DNA of 64,000 nucleotides from Winogradskyella sp. PG-2 (GCF_000828715.1 NZ_AP014583.1:3346001-3410000), one strand, 5' to 3'. Shown: positions 17,763-27,698, counted from the first letter of the stretch. Numbers and translations: made by a program. The notes: generated by a model from the sequence alone, not told the origin.

Positions 17763-20305
17763 AAGATAAACAACATAAGCTAAAGCCAAGAATATCTTGG
17801 TTGTTTAAAATGGCATGGAGAGACGCTAAGTCTAGTAGGATAAGGTTATTCTTATTTATGTCGTCTATAATATTGGGGATTTCCGCTGTGGTTGCTATCC
17901 AGCTATTTAGCGAAAACCTAAGCGATAATATAAAACGGCAATCAAAAAAATTAATGGGTGCCGATTTCATTATAGATACACGGCAGGAGCCTACGGAACG
18001 TGCGCAAGAAATTATAGATTCATTAAAGCCAAATGCCAAGGAAGTAACGTTTTTATCCATGATTGCGTTTCCAAAAAACTCAGGAACAAAATTGGTGAGA
18101 ATCCGTGGAATTCAGGGAAGCTTTCCGTTTTATGGTGAAATGCGAACTGAACCTGTTGGTGGTTCTAATACTTATCAAAATAAAAACGAAGCTCTTGTAG
18201 ATGCTACTTTAATGCTTCAATATGACATTACACCTGGTGACTCCATTAAGATTGGCCAGAAAACGTTTCAAATTAGTGGAGCTTTAAAATCTATTCCAGG
18301 TAGTACAGCAATTTCAACATCTGTAGCTCCATCGGTTGTTATTCCGTATAAATCTATTGAAGTAACTGAGCTTCTCCAGTTTGGAAGCCGAAAAGAATAT
18401 CAGTTTTTTTATAAAGTTTCAGACACTTTAGATTTAAATGCATTTGAAAAAATAATCGACCCTATGCTCGATATTGAGAATGCGGATTTAGATACACATA
18501 CCAGTACAAGCCGACGTTTAGGTAGACGTTATGATAATGTTGGTAAATTTTTAAATCTTGCTGCTTTTATAGCCTTACTATTAGGTTGTATTGGAATAGC
18601 CAGTTCTATACATATTTATATAAAAGAAAAACTAAAAGCTATTGCTGTATTAAAGTGTTTAGGAGCAAGTCGTACACAAAGTTTTCTTATTTTTTTAATC
18701 CAGATTGCTGGTATAGGATTACTTGGTGGCATCATAGGATCTGCAATTGGTGTGGCTTTACAGGGACTATTTCCATATTTGCTTAAAACGTTTTTACCTT
18801 TTGAACTAGAAATGACAATTACAGCAAAACCTATAATTATTGGGCTATTGCTTGGCTTGTTTATTTCGGTATTATTTGCACTATTACCATTGTCACATAC
18901 CTGGTATGTGTCGCCTCTAAAGGTATTAAGAATTAACGAAGAGTCAGAACAACCTCGAAGAGTCAGAACGCTTATTTTTGGTTTCATTTTGGTTTGCCTG
19001 TTTTTATTTTCCTTCTTATTAATACAGAATGCCACTTATGCTGTAGCGTTTGTTGGTGGATCACTAGTAACATTCATAATTTTGGCACTTATAGCTAGAT
19101 TATTCATGAAACTGGTCAAACGTTATTTTCCAAAATCTTGGAAGTTTACAACACGACAAGGCTTATTAAATCTTTATCGACCTAATAATCAAACCATAGT
19201 TTTAGTATTAGCCATTGGTTTAGGCACTTTCCTTATTAGCACCCTGTATTTTACAAAAGATATTTTATTAGCAAAAACGGAAGTCGGTGTGACTGCTGAA
19301 AATGCTAACATGATTATACTAGATGTGCAAAGCGATCAACGAGATGCTATGGAAGAGCAACTCATACAGAGCAACGTTCCTGTTTTAGACAATATACCTT
19401 TGGTGACCATGCGTATGCATAAAATAAAAGACCAATTGGTTAATGACCTAAGGCAAGACACGACAAGACAAGTTAGAGGTTGGATACTGAATCACGAATT
19501 TAGAACCACCTATAGAGACCAAATTATTGCTTCTGAAGACATCATAGAAGGTGAGTGGATACCAAGTTTACAACCCAATGACCCAGTAGTTATTTCGATT
19601 TCAGATAATTTAGCATTTGATGCTAAAGTAGGTATTGGCGATGAAATCGTATTCAATGTACAAGGCGTATTAATTGAAACCACTGTAGGTAGTATCAGAC
19701 AGGTGGATTGGGGACGTATGCAACTTAATTTTTCAATCGTTTTTCCTAAAGGTATTTTAGAACAAGCACCACAATTTAGCGTGTTTACCACCAAAGCAGA
19801 TAATGAACAAATCTCAGCAGATTTGCAACGTACATTAGTAGCACGTTTTCCTAATGTATCTATTATAGACTTAAGGCAAGTATATACTATTGTAGAATCA
19901 ATCTTAGATAAAGTATCTTGGGTGCTTAATTTTATGGCCTTCTTTAGTATTTTAACAGGACTCATTGTTTTAATAGGTTCTGTAAGAACCAGTAAACGTC
20001 AACGAATTAAAGAAAGTGTATTGCTGCGCACACTTGGTGCCAGAAACCCACAAATATTGAAAATATCTGCCTTAGAGTATCTGTTTTTAGGTTTACTTGG
20101 TAGCTTAATTGGTATTATGCTAGCACTAGTAAGCAGTTTGTGTTTAGCAATTTTTGTATTTGAAGAGCCATTCATTCCCTCAGTAATACCATTTATAGTG
20201 TTTTTGCCATGTATTACGCTTTTAGTTATTGCTATAGGTTTAAGTAATATTAGATCAGTACTTAACAGCTCACCATTACAAGTTTTACGTAGGGAGATAC
20301 AATAA
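17759..20305 (+). CDS. FtsX-like ABC permease (YbbP family)
   Basis: 848 residues with two FtsX/MacB modules. There is an N-terminal membrane helix (LFLFMSSIILGISAVVAI), a large periplasmic domain, and clusters of helices near 270-400 and 715-840 (LLGCIGIASSIHIYI ... LIVLIGSVRTSKRQRIKESVLLRTLGA). This is the double-FtsX layout of YbbP partners of YbbA. The likely start is TTG at 17759, overlapping the ATPase stop, which fits translational coupling; the first ATG (MAWRDAK, 17810) would still keep the first helix. It forms the exporter with the preceding ATPase. Confidence 0.9.
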   Translation: MKDKQHKLKPRISWLFKMAWRDAKSSRIRLFLFMSSIILGISAVVAIQLFSENLSDNIKRQSKKLMGADFIIDTRQEPTERAQEIIDSLKPNAKEVTFLSMIAFPKNSGTKLVRIRGIQGSFPFYGEMRTEPVGGSNTYQNKNEALVDATLMLQYDITPGDSIKIGQKTFQISGALKSIPGSTAISTSVAPSVVIPYKSIEVTELLQFGSRKEYQFFYKVSDTLDLNAFEKIIDPMLDIENADLDTHTSTSRRLGRRYDNVGKFLNLAAFIALLLGCIGIASSIHIYIKEKLKAIAVLKCLGASRTQSFLIFLIQIAGIGLLGGIIGSAIGVALQGLFPYLLKTFLPFELEMTITAKPIIIGLLLGLFISVLFALLPLSHTWYVSPLKVLRINEESEQPRRVRTLIFGFILVCLFLFSFLLIQNATYAVAFVGGSLVTFIILALIARLFMKLVKRYFPKSWKFTTRQGLLNLYRPNNQTIVLVLAIGLGTFLISTLYFTKDILLAKTEVGVTAENANMIILDVQSDQRDAMEEQLIQSNVPVLDNIPLVTMRMHKIKDQLVNDLRQDTTRQVRGWILNHEFRTTYRDQIIASEDIIEGEWIPSLQPNDPVVISISDNLAFDAKVGIGDEIVFNVQGVLIETTVGSIRQVDWGRMQLNFSIVFPKGILEQAPQFSVFTTKADNEQISADLQRTLVARFPNVSIIDLRQVYTIVESILDKVSWVLNFMAFFSILTGLIVLIGSVRTSKRQRIKESVLLRTLGARNPQILKISALEYLFLGLLGSLIGIMLALVSSLCLAIFVFEEPFIPSVIPFIVFLPCITLLVIAIGLSNIRSVLNSSPLQVLRREIQ

Positions 20306-20357
20306 ATTTAAATTATTGAGTTCATGAATATCGATTTATTAAAATAAAAATCACATT

Positions 20358-20394
20358 AAAGGGCAGAGGAGTGGAGGAAAATGTGTGTGGAATG
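20358..20394 (+). repeat. Dispersed repeat, fragment E5 (3' tail only)
   Basis: It has the conserved tail of the dispersed repeat seen more fully at 43.4, 47.3 and 52.1 kb: GGGCAGAGGAGTGGAGG, then AAAATGTGTGTGGAATG. No inverted-repeat arms are present upstream. It lies between two convergent genes. Confidence 0.7.
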
Positions 20395-20474
20395 ACAATA
20401 ATATCATAAATTTAACGTTATAACTGCTTATTTCTATTAAAAAATCCTTAAAAACTTATTTTAAGTCAAATGAA

Positions 20475-22574
20475 CTATAATAGGTTTTTATCTTTTAATG
20501 ATTTTTCTAATTGCGCATGATTTTCCCAAAATTTATCTTTAATTTTTTGGATTACTTCATCATATTCAGCATGATTTTTTAAATTGTTCATTAATGGGTC
20601 TTCTTCAATAAACAACAAAACCCAATATTGATAATTACTTTTGGTTGCAAATAGTTGAAATTGCTCCATAGCAAGATTGGGTTTTCCCTTATGCAAATAC
20701 ATCATGGCTAAACTAATTGACTGGTAAATAGATTTGTCATTTTTACAATATTCGACATAGGCTTTATAATAGTCTTCAGCTTTCTCCTTTAAACCCATTT
20801 TATCGTATACCAATCCGATTTTTAGATTTTCTTGTTGATACATCTTTAGGCCATTGCTCTCCTTAATTTTTACAAATTTATCGTAGTAGTAAAATGCACT
20901 ATCATATTTTTCTTGGAAGTAATAAAACTTGCCCACCTCTTGCAGAAGATCTAGACGTGTCGTATCTTTTTTCCATTCTCTCACTAAGGCATCTGTTGCC
21001 ATTTCTATATTTTGATGTTGTGCATATTGAATAAATACGTTTAAAAATGGTGCATAGTAATTCTCTGGATTATTATATAAAGACAAATTTATATATTTCT
21101 GTGCTTCATCTGTAAAACCATTTTGAACAAAGGCATTACTTAAGGCCAAATACATAAAGCTTTTGCTTATTGAATCGTTCGCTTCAATATCAAGTTGTAA
21201 ACCTCTTAAAGCGTATTGTAAATATTTACCTGTATTAGGAATTGCTCGCGAATATAAATCGGCAAGCATTTGTACAACGGCAGACGAATTTGGATTATAT
21301 TCTAAGGCTTTTTCTAAATGAGGAATCGCTAATCGAAACTCATTAACATTGATGTAGTAAAGTGCTTTTGCAATTAGACTTTTAGCAGATTTAGAATCAT
21401 AAAGCAATGCCTTATCAGCATTGATATTAATAATGTCTGTGTACCGTTTTTCGGCTTGATTTAAGTCCAAAAAATAATATGATATTGCTATCTCAGAATA
21501 TGCTAGCGCAAATTGAGTGTCTTGTTCAATAGCTTTTTCAAATAAGGCTATGGCAGTTTCCAAGCCCTCTATAGTCTCTTCCTGTATACGTTCAAGTCCT
21601 TTTAAGTAATAATCATATGCCAATACGTTTTCTGTTGGTTTTTTATCAATTTGTTGTAGTTCGGCTGGTGTTACTGTTGCTTCGATGGCTTCTGCAATTT
21701 TTTTTGCAACTTTAATTTGAACAGAAAAAATGTCTTCCGTTTTATGGTTGTACTGTTCTGCCCATATTGGTGTGTCGCTAGAGACGTCAATTAATTGGAT
21801 ATTCAATAAAATATTATTGTCAATCCGTTGTCCACTTCCTTCAATCACGTAATTGACATCAAGTTCTTCTGCTATTTCTGATATGGTCTTATCTGTATCT
21901 CTATATTTTTCTACAGATGTTCTGCTTATCACCCGGAGATCTTCTATCTTTTGCAGATTATTGAGTGTTGACTCCATCAGTCCATTCACAAAATACAAGT
22001 TATTAGAATCGCTACTCATATTCTTAAACGGCAATACAGCTATGGATTTCTTGTGGTAAATAGCTTCTTTATCAGCTTTTAGTGTTTCTTTTGGATAAAG
22101 CAAGAAAACTGCTATGACCAAGAATGTGGCAATTCCCAATATGATTTGAACTCGGTACTGTTGCAAAAACCCTTTTTCATTAACTTCAATAGCTTCTGCA
22201 TTGGAATGTTCTACTTGCTCAAATTCTACTTGCTCATCTATTTTTTTTCTAGCTTCACCTGGTGAATACCCATAATAGTCTCTAAAACATTTAATGAAAT
22301 AGGAATTATTACTAAAGCCAACCTGATAAGCTATTTCAGAAACAGTAAGCTCTGTTTCTTCTAACAAGGTCATTCCTTTTTTAAGCCGAACTTCACGAAT
22401 AAACTGACTTGCACTACCTTGTGTTTGTTTCTTAATCTTCCGCAACAAGTTAGACCGACTCATATTCATGAGGTCAGCCAACTCAGAAACCCCAAATTGC
22501 TCATTAGAGATATGCTCTAAAATAAGCGCTTCAGCTTTCTTGATAAATTTTCCTTGATATGAGATGTTAGACAT
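20475..22574 (-). CDS. AraC-type HTH / membrane / TPR hybrid regulator
   Basis: 699 residues. An N-terminal AraC helix-turn-helix domain (about 10-115; FGVSELADLMNMSRSNLLRK and LTVSEIAYQVGFSNNSYFIK) is followed by one transmembrane helix (about 150-167). Then comes a CadC/adenylate-cyclase-associated domain (KSIAVLPFKNMS, VNYVIEGSGQ, IWAEQYN; about 185-305) and about ten tetratricopeptide repeats to the C-terminus. This arrangement is common in flavobacteria and places a DNA-binding domain in the cytoplasm with TPR sensing outside. It is divergent from the ankyrin/acyltransferase run (237 bp apart), so that run is the likely target; this is inference from position. Confidence 0.88.
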   Translation of the reverse strand: MSNISYQGKFIKKAEALILEHISNEQFGVSELADLMNMSRSNLLRKIKKQTQGSASQFIREVRLKKGMTLLEETELTVSEIAYQVGFSNNSYFIKCFRDYYGYSPGEARKKIDEQVEFEQVEHSNAEAIEVNEKGFLQQYRVQIILGIATFLVIAVFLLYPKETLKADKEAIYHKKSIAVLPFKNMSSDSNNLYFVNGLMESTLNNLQKIEDLRVISRTSVEKYRDTDKTISEIAEELDVNYVIEGSGQRIDNNILLNIQLIDVSSDTPIWAEQYNHKTEDIFSVQIKVAKKIAEAIEATVTPAELQQIDKKPTENVLAYDYYLKGLERIQEETIEGLETAIALFEKAIEQDTQFALAYSEIAISYYFLDLNQAEKRYTDIININADKALLYDSKSAKSLIAKALYYINVNEFRLAIPHLEKALEYNPNSSAVVQMLADLYSRAIPNTGKYLQYALRGLQLDIEANDSISKSFMYLALSNAFVQNGFTDEAQKYINLSLYNNPENYYAPFLNVFIQYAQHQNIEMATDALVREWKKDTTRLDLLQEVGKFYYFQEKYDSAFYYYDKFVKIKESNGLKMYQQENLKIGLVYDKMGLKEKAEDYYKAYVEYCKNDKSIYQSISLAMMYLHKGKPNLAMEQFQLFATKSNYQYWVLLFIEEDPLMNNLKNHAEYDEVIQKIKDKFWENHAQLEKSLKDKNLL

Positions 22575-22811
22575 GTGGTTTCGTACTGTATCAAATGTAG
22601 AACTTTATATTTAAATATTTTACTTCTTTAAGTTTGAAATTATTTGGCAACAAAACGTGACTTGCGTCATAATTTATACTTCTGCATCATAATTTTCAAC
22701 ACCTCATCAAACTTGATGCAATAGGCTTTATGCGCATTATCAGTCAACTAGCTTAGTATCGCATCTTTGTAGAAACAAAAATCAAGTTATTAATCATTAA
22801 AAAATTAAATC

Positions 22812-23405
22812 ATGAAAACACTTAAAATTACATCAATCAGAACAACCATTCAGATGTTATTCTTAACACTTTTATTAATGAGTTCATGCGCACAATCTAA
22901 CAAAGAAACGAGTTCAAATGATTCGACCAAAGCAACAAAAACAGTAAACAAACCAAGTATAGATATTCATGGTGCTGTATTAACCGGAAATTTGGGTGCT
23001 GTTAAGCAGCATATTGAAGCTGGGACTGATATTAATCAAAAAGAAGCCATGTCTGGATCTACACCTTTAATGTCAGCAGCCACTTTTAATAAACCTGAAA
23101 TCGCTAAAGCGCTTATCAATGCCAATGCAGATTTGTCTGTAAAAAACAATGATGGTGGTACAGTTTTACACACCGCAGCATTCTTTGGACGTATCGAAGT
23201 TGTACAGTTACTAATTGATGCAAAAGCAGATAAAACCGTTCGTAATCATTATGGAGCTACAGCCAGAGAAACAGCGATGGTAGATTTTGCTCAAATGAAA
23301 CCTATCTATGAAATGCTAATTCAGCAATTACAACCAATGGGCTTTACATTAGACCTTAATGAATTACAAAAAGCACGTCCTGTTGTAGCAATGATGCTAC
23401 AATAA
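22812..23405 (+). CDS. Ankyrin-repeat lipoprotein
   Basis: 197 residues. Lipoprotein signal with LMSSCAQS (Cys about residue 26), an Ser/Thr/Lys-rich linker, then three or four ankyrin repeats (about 55-170; STPLMSAATFNKPEIAKALI and GGTVLHTAAFFGRIEVVQLL). It mediates protein-protein contact at the membrane or in the periplasm; the partner is unknown. It is the first gene of a plus-strand run (12 bp to the acyltransferase) opposite the AraC-TPR regulator. A CATCTTTG stretch near 22764 resembles the -7 element of Bacteroidota promoters, but I cannot match a -33 element. Confidence 0.88.
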   Translation: MKTLKITSIRTTIQMLFLTLLLMSSCAQSNKETSSNDSTKATKTVNKPSIDIHGAVLTGNLGAVKQHIEAGTDINQKEAMSGSTPLMSAATFNKPEIAKALINANADLSVKNNDGGTVLHTAAFFGRIEVVQLLIDAKADKTVRNHYGATARETAMVDFAQMKPIYEMLIQQLQPMGFTLDLNELQKARPVVAMMLQ

Positions 23406-23417
23406 ACAAATAATAAG

Positions 23418-24503
23418 ATGACAAAAGAAAGAAGATACGATATTGATTGGTTAAGAGTCATTGCTATAGGTTTATTACTGATTTATCATATAGCTATTAT
23501 TTTTCAACCTTGGGCCATGTTTATAGGTTTTATAAGATGTGATGACGCTTTAGTAGGCCTTTGGAAACCAATGACGATGCTAAATGTTTGGCGCATACCT
23601 TTACTCTTTTTTGTATCGGGAATGGGCTTATATTTTGCAATGAAAAAAAGAAATTGGAAGCACTTATTAATAGAGCGCTCAAAACGAATTCTATTACCAT
23701 TTGTATTCGGAATTTTGGCTATCACACCTTTACATTTTTTTGTTTTTCAGAACTACTATAACATGCCGTTAAGTTATTTTCCACACATGGGACATCTATG
23801 GTTTTTAGGAAATATTTTTGTCTATGTAGTGTTGTTGTCACCTGTTTTTTTCTATCTAAAGAATAATGAAAATGGGAAATTTAAGAAAGCCATTTCAAAA
23901 GTGATGAGCTATGCTTTTGGTCCACTAATCATATCTGGTTTTTTTATGTTGGAAATAGGTTTAGTAAAACCACAACTATTTGAACTTTACGCTCAAACCT
24001 GGCATGGATTTTTTATAGGCTTTCTGGCGTTCTTTTTTGGTTTTCTTTTTGTGTATAGCGGTAAAGCATTCTGGCAAACCGTTTCAAAGTGGAAATGGTT
24101 ATATATCGGTTTAGCGACTGTATTATTTGCTGTTCGATTCACAGGATATGAATCCATATCAAATATGTATATCACAACCCTAGAATCTAATGCTTGGATA
24201 TTGGGTTTATTCGGAATAGGATATAGCTACCTTAATAAACCAAGTGCCATATTAAGCTATTTGAGTGCAGCTGTTTATCCTGTTTATATTATTCACATGT
24301 TTGTGTTATATGTAGGTGCATTACTGATTTTACCTTTAGACCTTCATCCTAGGCTCAAGTTTATCGGAATTACAGCATTTACGTTTATAGTCTGTTTTCT
24401 TATTTATGAATTCATCTTAAAAAGAATTGTAATCCTTAGACCTTTATTTGGGTTGAAATGGAAATTTAAAAGCGTAACGAAGAAAAAATTAAAGCGTATT
24501 TAG
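23418..24503 (+). CDS. Membrane acyltransferase (acyltransferase 3 / OpgC-like)
   Basis: 361 residues with about ten transmembrane helices. The N-terminus has the family signature YDIDWLRVIAIGLLLIYH (helix 1 with conserved Asp/Arg and His) and LWKPMTMLNVWRIPLLFFVSG, followed by RILLPFVFG. Family members transfer acyl groups to exported or surface glycans and lipids. It is 12 bp after the ankyrin lipoprotein and in the same operon-like run. The acceptor cannot be inferred. The conserved His in helix 1 (residue 25) is present, so it should be active. Confidence 0.87.
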   Translation: MTKERRYDIDWLRVIAIGLLLIYHIAIIFQPWAMFIGFIRCDDALVGLWKPMTMLNVWRIPLLFFVSGMGLYFAMKKRNWKHLLIERSKRILLPFVFGILAITPLHFFVFQNYYNMPLSYFPHMGHLWFLGNIFVYVVLLSPVFFYLKNNENGKFKKAISKVMSYAFGPLIISGFFMLEIGLVKPQLFELYAQTWHGFFIGFLAFFFGFLFVYSGKAFWQTVSKWKWLYIGLATVLFAVRFTGYESISNMYITTLESNAWILGLFGIGYSYLNKPSAILSYLSAAVYPVYIIHMFVLYVGALLILPLDLHPRLKFIGITAFTFIVCFLIYEFILKRIVILRPLFGLKWKFKSVTKKKLKRI

Positions 24504-24548
24504 AGTAAAATGCAACACGTTGTTTTCAATTTGATAAACCGTTAAATC

Positions 24549-25256
24549 ATGATAAAATTATTTAGAAAAAATAGAATAAGAATGATTACCAAAAATAAAA
24601 TTGGAGCCTATTTTGCTTATGCAACTGGAGAAATAATTCTGGTGATTGTCGGAATCCTTATTGCCTTGGCGATTAATGACCGTTCAAATACAGAAAAGAA
24701 ATTAGAGCTGCGCAATTCATATATAACTCAGCTACATGATGAAGCAGATCGAAACCTTAAAAAGTTAACCCTTCTAGATAAAGAGGCAGCTCAAATGCTC
24801 AAAGAGTTAGATACCGTATTCAAAATTCTATTGTATAAAGATTATGATAACCAAAGATTATCGACAAAATCATTCTATTTAATTATGTCTAAAAAGTTTT
24901 ATCCAGTTATGATAACCTATGAAAATTTAAAATTTTCAGGTGATTTAAAATTATTTGACGATTTAAATTTACGTAATGCTATCTCTGAAACCTACGAAAC
25001 CTTTAACCCAATAGAAAAACTTGAAACTTCAGAACAACAGACCATTGAGGCCTATTATGAAATTTTTTTGATGCGTAACGTAAAATTTAGGAATATGGGC
25101 ATTTCTTCAGAGACTTACGAAAAAGACATCTATTTTGAAAATATGGTATTAACGAGAATGACTACGCTTGCACAAAATCGAGAAACATACAGTAGTGCAA
25201 TTGAATCATTAGAAAGCCTAAAAAACACTTATGATGTATTGCAAAATAAAAATTAA
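24549..25256 (+). CDS. DUF6090 family single-pass membrane protein
   Basis: 235 residues with the DUF6090 opening: basic N-terminus (KLFRKNRIRMITKNK), GAYFAYATGEIILVIVGI with a transmembrane helix (about 28-46), then LALAINDRSN and a long helical region (about 50-230), predicted outside the cytoplasm. Family function is not known. The gene is 46 bp after the acyltransferase. An internal ATG (MITKNK, residue 12) is an alternative start; the first ATG fits family length better. Confidence 0.85.
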   Translation: MIKLFRKNRIRMITKNKIGAYFAYATGEIILVIVGILIALAINDRSNTEKKLELRNSYITQLHDEADRNLKKLTLLDKEAAQMLKELDTVFKILLYKDYDNQRLSTKSFYLIMSKKFYPVMITYENLKFSGDLKLFDDLNLRNAISETYETFNPIEKLETSEQQTIEAYYEIFLMRNVKFRNMGISSETYEKDIYFENMVLTRMTTLAQNRETYSSAIESLESLKNTYDVLQNKN

Positions 25257-25270
25257 ACAATCTAAAAACT

Positions 25271-25747
25271 ATGAACATCATGAAACAAAATAAACCAAAA
25301 AAGAAAAGACATCCGTTTTGGAGTTTTTTCTGGCTAACATTTCTTGTCGTTTCTCTTTGGTTCGCATGGTACTCTTTTTATGTGCCTTCAAATGCTATTA
25401 CTTGGACTAATAATTTTGAATCTGCTCAAAAACTTGCCATCAAAGCTGATAAAAACATCATGATATTCTTTACTGCTGATTGGTGCTCACCATGTCGAAT
25501 TATGAAGCGTGAAGTTTTTGCTGATAATGAGGTTAAGAAAGCAATGGATTCTAAAATTGTATCACTAGAAATTGATATTGATATTATAAATAATCAAGAA
25601 CTCGTAAAGCAATATAATATTGGTGCGACACCAACAACAATTTTTATTAATCCTCAAGGAGATGTAATTGATTATGCTGTGGGAAAAGTGGAAAAATCAA
25701 AATTCCTTGAAATGCTTGAAAGGCAAAAAGGACTTTCAGAGAAATAA
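25271..25747 (+). CDS. Membrane-anchored thioredoxin-fold protein
   Basis: 158 residues. A basic N-terminus and one transmembrane helix (about 17-36) precede a thioredoxin domain (about 55-155) with redox motif ADWCSPCRIMK (Cys-Ser-Pro-Cys), the cis-Pro segment GATPTTIFINPQG and a C-terminal GKVEKSKFLEML. It is likely a periplasm-facing disulfide reductase or isomerase. The CSPC active site differs from the usual CGPC but is seen in related proteins. It is 15 bp after DUF6090. Start at 25271 or at the ATG three codons on. Confidence 0.88.
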   Translation: MNIMKQNKPKKKRHPFWSFFWLTFLVVSLWFAWYSFYVPSNAITWTNNFESAQKLAIKADKNIMIFFTADWCSPCRIMKREVFADNEVKKAMDSKIVSLEIDIDIINNQELVKQYNIGATPTTIFINPQGDVIDYAVGKVEKSKFLEMLERQKGLSEK

Positions 25748-25817
25748 AAAACAGAAATAATAAACATTTAATATAGAATAGTAAACATCAATTTAAACAA
25801 TCAAAAAACAAACAATT

Positions 25818-26435
25818 ATGAAATCAATTAAAATGAAAACAATCAAAAAACAAATTTTATTAAGAATGGCTTGTGTAGCCTTTGCATTAGTATCTAGTAT
25901 AACAAATGCACAAAATACAAATCCAGAAATAACAACAGTCAGAGATGGTTTCATCTTCGAATTTGTAGCTGGTGGAGGTATTATCAGTTTAGAAGATAGT
26001 GCAGGTATTCAAACTTTTGATAAATCTCAAGGAACCTTCGTCTTTCCAGATTTAAAGTTTGGTTACATGTTAAATAAAAGACTTGCCATTACTGCTTCTT
26101 TACCAGGAAATATCTATGAATTTCAGGATAACGACAGGCATTTTGGTGGGTTCATTCCTTCTGTACAATATTGGGTAAAAGATCGATGGTGGATTCATGG
26201 AGGTATTGGATTAGCAATAGATTCGCCAGCACTTTATGACATTAAAGACGATGTAAATGATTATTGGAACTTTGGTTGCGCTGTTATGGCAAGTACAGGT
26301 TATGAGATTTACAAAAAGAAAAACTTTGCGCTTAATGTTCAGTCTAAATTAGTTCTTGGTCGTGCGTTTTTAGATGGAGATGCGCATAGAGATGCAGTAA
26401 TCTTTAATATAGGATTAGGATTTAGCTGGTTATAA
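25818..26435 (+). CDS. Small outer-membrane beta-barrel-like exported protein
   Basis: 205 residues (190-200 if started at internal ATGs). Signal peptide ending SITNAQN (about residue 33). The mature part alternates short amphipathic strands with Gly/Asp turns (DGFIFEFVAGGGII, LKFGYMLNKRLAITASL, WWIHGGIGLAID) and ends in FNIGLGFSWL. This is typical of small outer-membrane barrels. It is the last gene of the run that begins at 22812, though 70 bp separate it from the thioredoxin, so it may have its own promoter. No close family can be named. Confidence 0.72.
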   Translation: MKSIKMKTIKKQILLRMACVAFALVSSITNAQNTNPEITTVRDGFIFEFVAGGGIISLEDSAGIQTFDKSQGTFVFPDLKFGYMLNKRLAITASLPGNIYEFQDNDRHFGGFIPSVQYWVKDRWWIHGGIGLAIDSPALYDIKDDVNDYWNFGCAVMASTGYEIYKKKNFALNVQSKLVLGRAFLDGDAHRDAVIFNIGLGFSWL

Positions 26436-26587
26436 GCTTTAATGTGATTAATGAACAAAGAACTAAAGCAATATGGAATTTATTCTATGAACTTGTTTAT
26501 TTCTAGAACTTAATTGTTCAGGTAAAAACAAAAGAGCAATTACCTGTCCACGCAGAAGGACTAAACGTAATTACACTAAATAAATGA

Positions 26588-26653
26588 GATTTGGAAAATA
26601 GAATAAGAACCTATTAGATGAAGAGATTCAATAATAGGTTCTAATTTCCAAAT
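26588..26653. repeat. Long imperfect inverted repeat (hairpin) between genes
   Basis: The inner arms AGAACCTATTA and TAATAGGTTCT pair perfectly around a 14-nt centre. They are extended by outer arms ATTTGGAAA and TTTCCAAAT. No T run follows, so it is not a classic terminator. It lies between the outer-membrane protein and the oxidoreductase gene; it may be a transcript 3'-end structure or a small palindromic repeat. Confidence 0.6.
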
Positions 26654-26706
26654 TCGAAATTTTAAACTCTAGACTATTCTCAACTTTGATATAAATAATG
26701 ACACTT

Positions 26707-27669
26707 ATGAAAACAGCAATTTATAGATCCTATGGCTCACCAGAAGTAATTCAGATCGTTGATAGTGAGAAGCCTTCACCAAAGTCCAATGAAGTTTTAG
26801 TGCAAATTAAAGCCTCGTCTGTAACTCGAGCAGATACAATGATGCGAGCAGGAAAACCCAAATTCGGCAGGTTGTTTCTTGGTCTTTTCAAACCAAAGAA
26901 TACGTCCTTAGGTACCGGTTTTTCAGGAGTTATTGATTCGGCTGGTTCAGAAGTAAATGAATTCCAAATAGGAGATGAAATTTTTGGAGAAAAACTATTT
27001 AGTAATGGTACTAATGCAGAATTTCTTTGTATTCCAGAAGACTCAATAATTGCTCTTAAACCTAACAATATATCACATCAAGAGGCTGCGCCTATTAGTG
27101 ATGGTTTTCTAACCTCTTACAGTTTTTTAAAGGATATTGCTCGCTTACAAAACGGACAACACATACTTGTAAATGGTGCTTCAGGGAGTTTAGGAACTGC
27201 TGCTGTTCAAATTGCAAAACTTATGGGTGCTACTATCACGGGTGTTTGTAGCTTTAAGAATATTGATTTGGTCAAATCCTTAGGAGCCGATTTTGTTATC
27301 GACTATAAAAAGGAGGACTTTACAAAAAACTCCAATATATACGATTTTATTTACGATTCGGTGGGAAAAACCAATTATAGTAAGTCCAAAAATGCTTTAA
27401 AACCTTGTGGAGTATTTATGACACCTGTTTTAAGCTTAAATGTCTTGTGGTATTCAATTATTAACCAAAAAAGAGTGAAATTTTCTGCAACTGGTCTCAG
27501 AAAAACAAAAGAATTAAAAAGTTCGCTTAATGAACTAACTGAAAACTTTAAACAAAAAAAAATGAAAACAATTATTGATAAAACATATCATTTAGATAGT
27601 ATTATCAGTGCTCATACATATCTTGAAACAGACCGTAAAGTAGGTAACATCGTTATCATAAATCAATAA
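26707..27669 (+). CDS. NAD(P)-dependent quinone-oxidoreductase-like alcohol dehydrogenase
   Basis: 320 residues from MKTAIYRSYG (an ATG three codons upstream is possible). Medium-chain dehydrogenase/reductase fold: N-terminal GroES-like domain (SPEVIQIVD, GTGFSGVID, GDEIFGEK) and Rossmann domain with VNGASGSLGTAAVQIAKLMG (nucleotide-binding loop, about 155-175). The zinc-ligand Cys/His set is absent, so it belongs to the zinc-independent quinone oxidoreductase group that reduces quinones or enones. It is 29 bp upstream of an alpha/beta hydrolase and probably co-transcribed. Substrate unknown. Confidence 0.9.
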   Translation: MKTAIYRSYGSPEVIQIVDSEKPSPKSNEVLVQIKASSVTRADTMMRAGKPKFGRLFLGLFKPKNTSLGTGFSGVIDSAGSEVNEFQIGDEIFGEKLFSNGTNAEFLCIPEDSIIALKPNNISHQEAAPISDGFLTSYSFLKDIARLQNGQHILVNGASGSLGTAAVQIAKLMGATITGVCSFKNIDLVKSLGADFVIDYKKEDFTKNSNIYDFIYDSVGKTNYSKSKNALKPCGVFMTPVLSLNVLWYSIINQKRVKFSATGLRKTKELKSSLNELTENFKQKKMKTIIDKTYHLDSIISAHTYLETDRKVGNIVIINQ

Positions 27670-27698
27670 GGATTCATCAATCAAAAATAGAACAGTGT

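Noticed and set aside
18616..19965. Minus-strand ORFs of 139 and 151 codons inside the permease gene
   Set aside because: They are antisense shadows of a complete FtsX-like permease; no start or motif supports them.
26436..26580. Coding remnant between barrel gene and oxidoreductase
   Set aside because: Short readable stretches exist (for example NEQRTKAIWNLFYELV) but are too short and match nothing I know.
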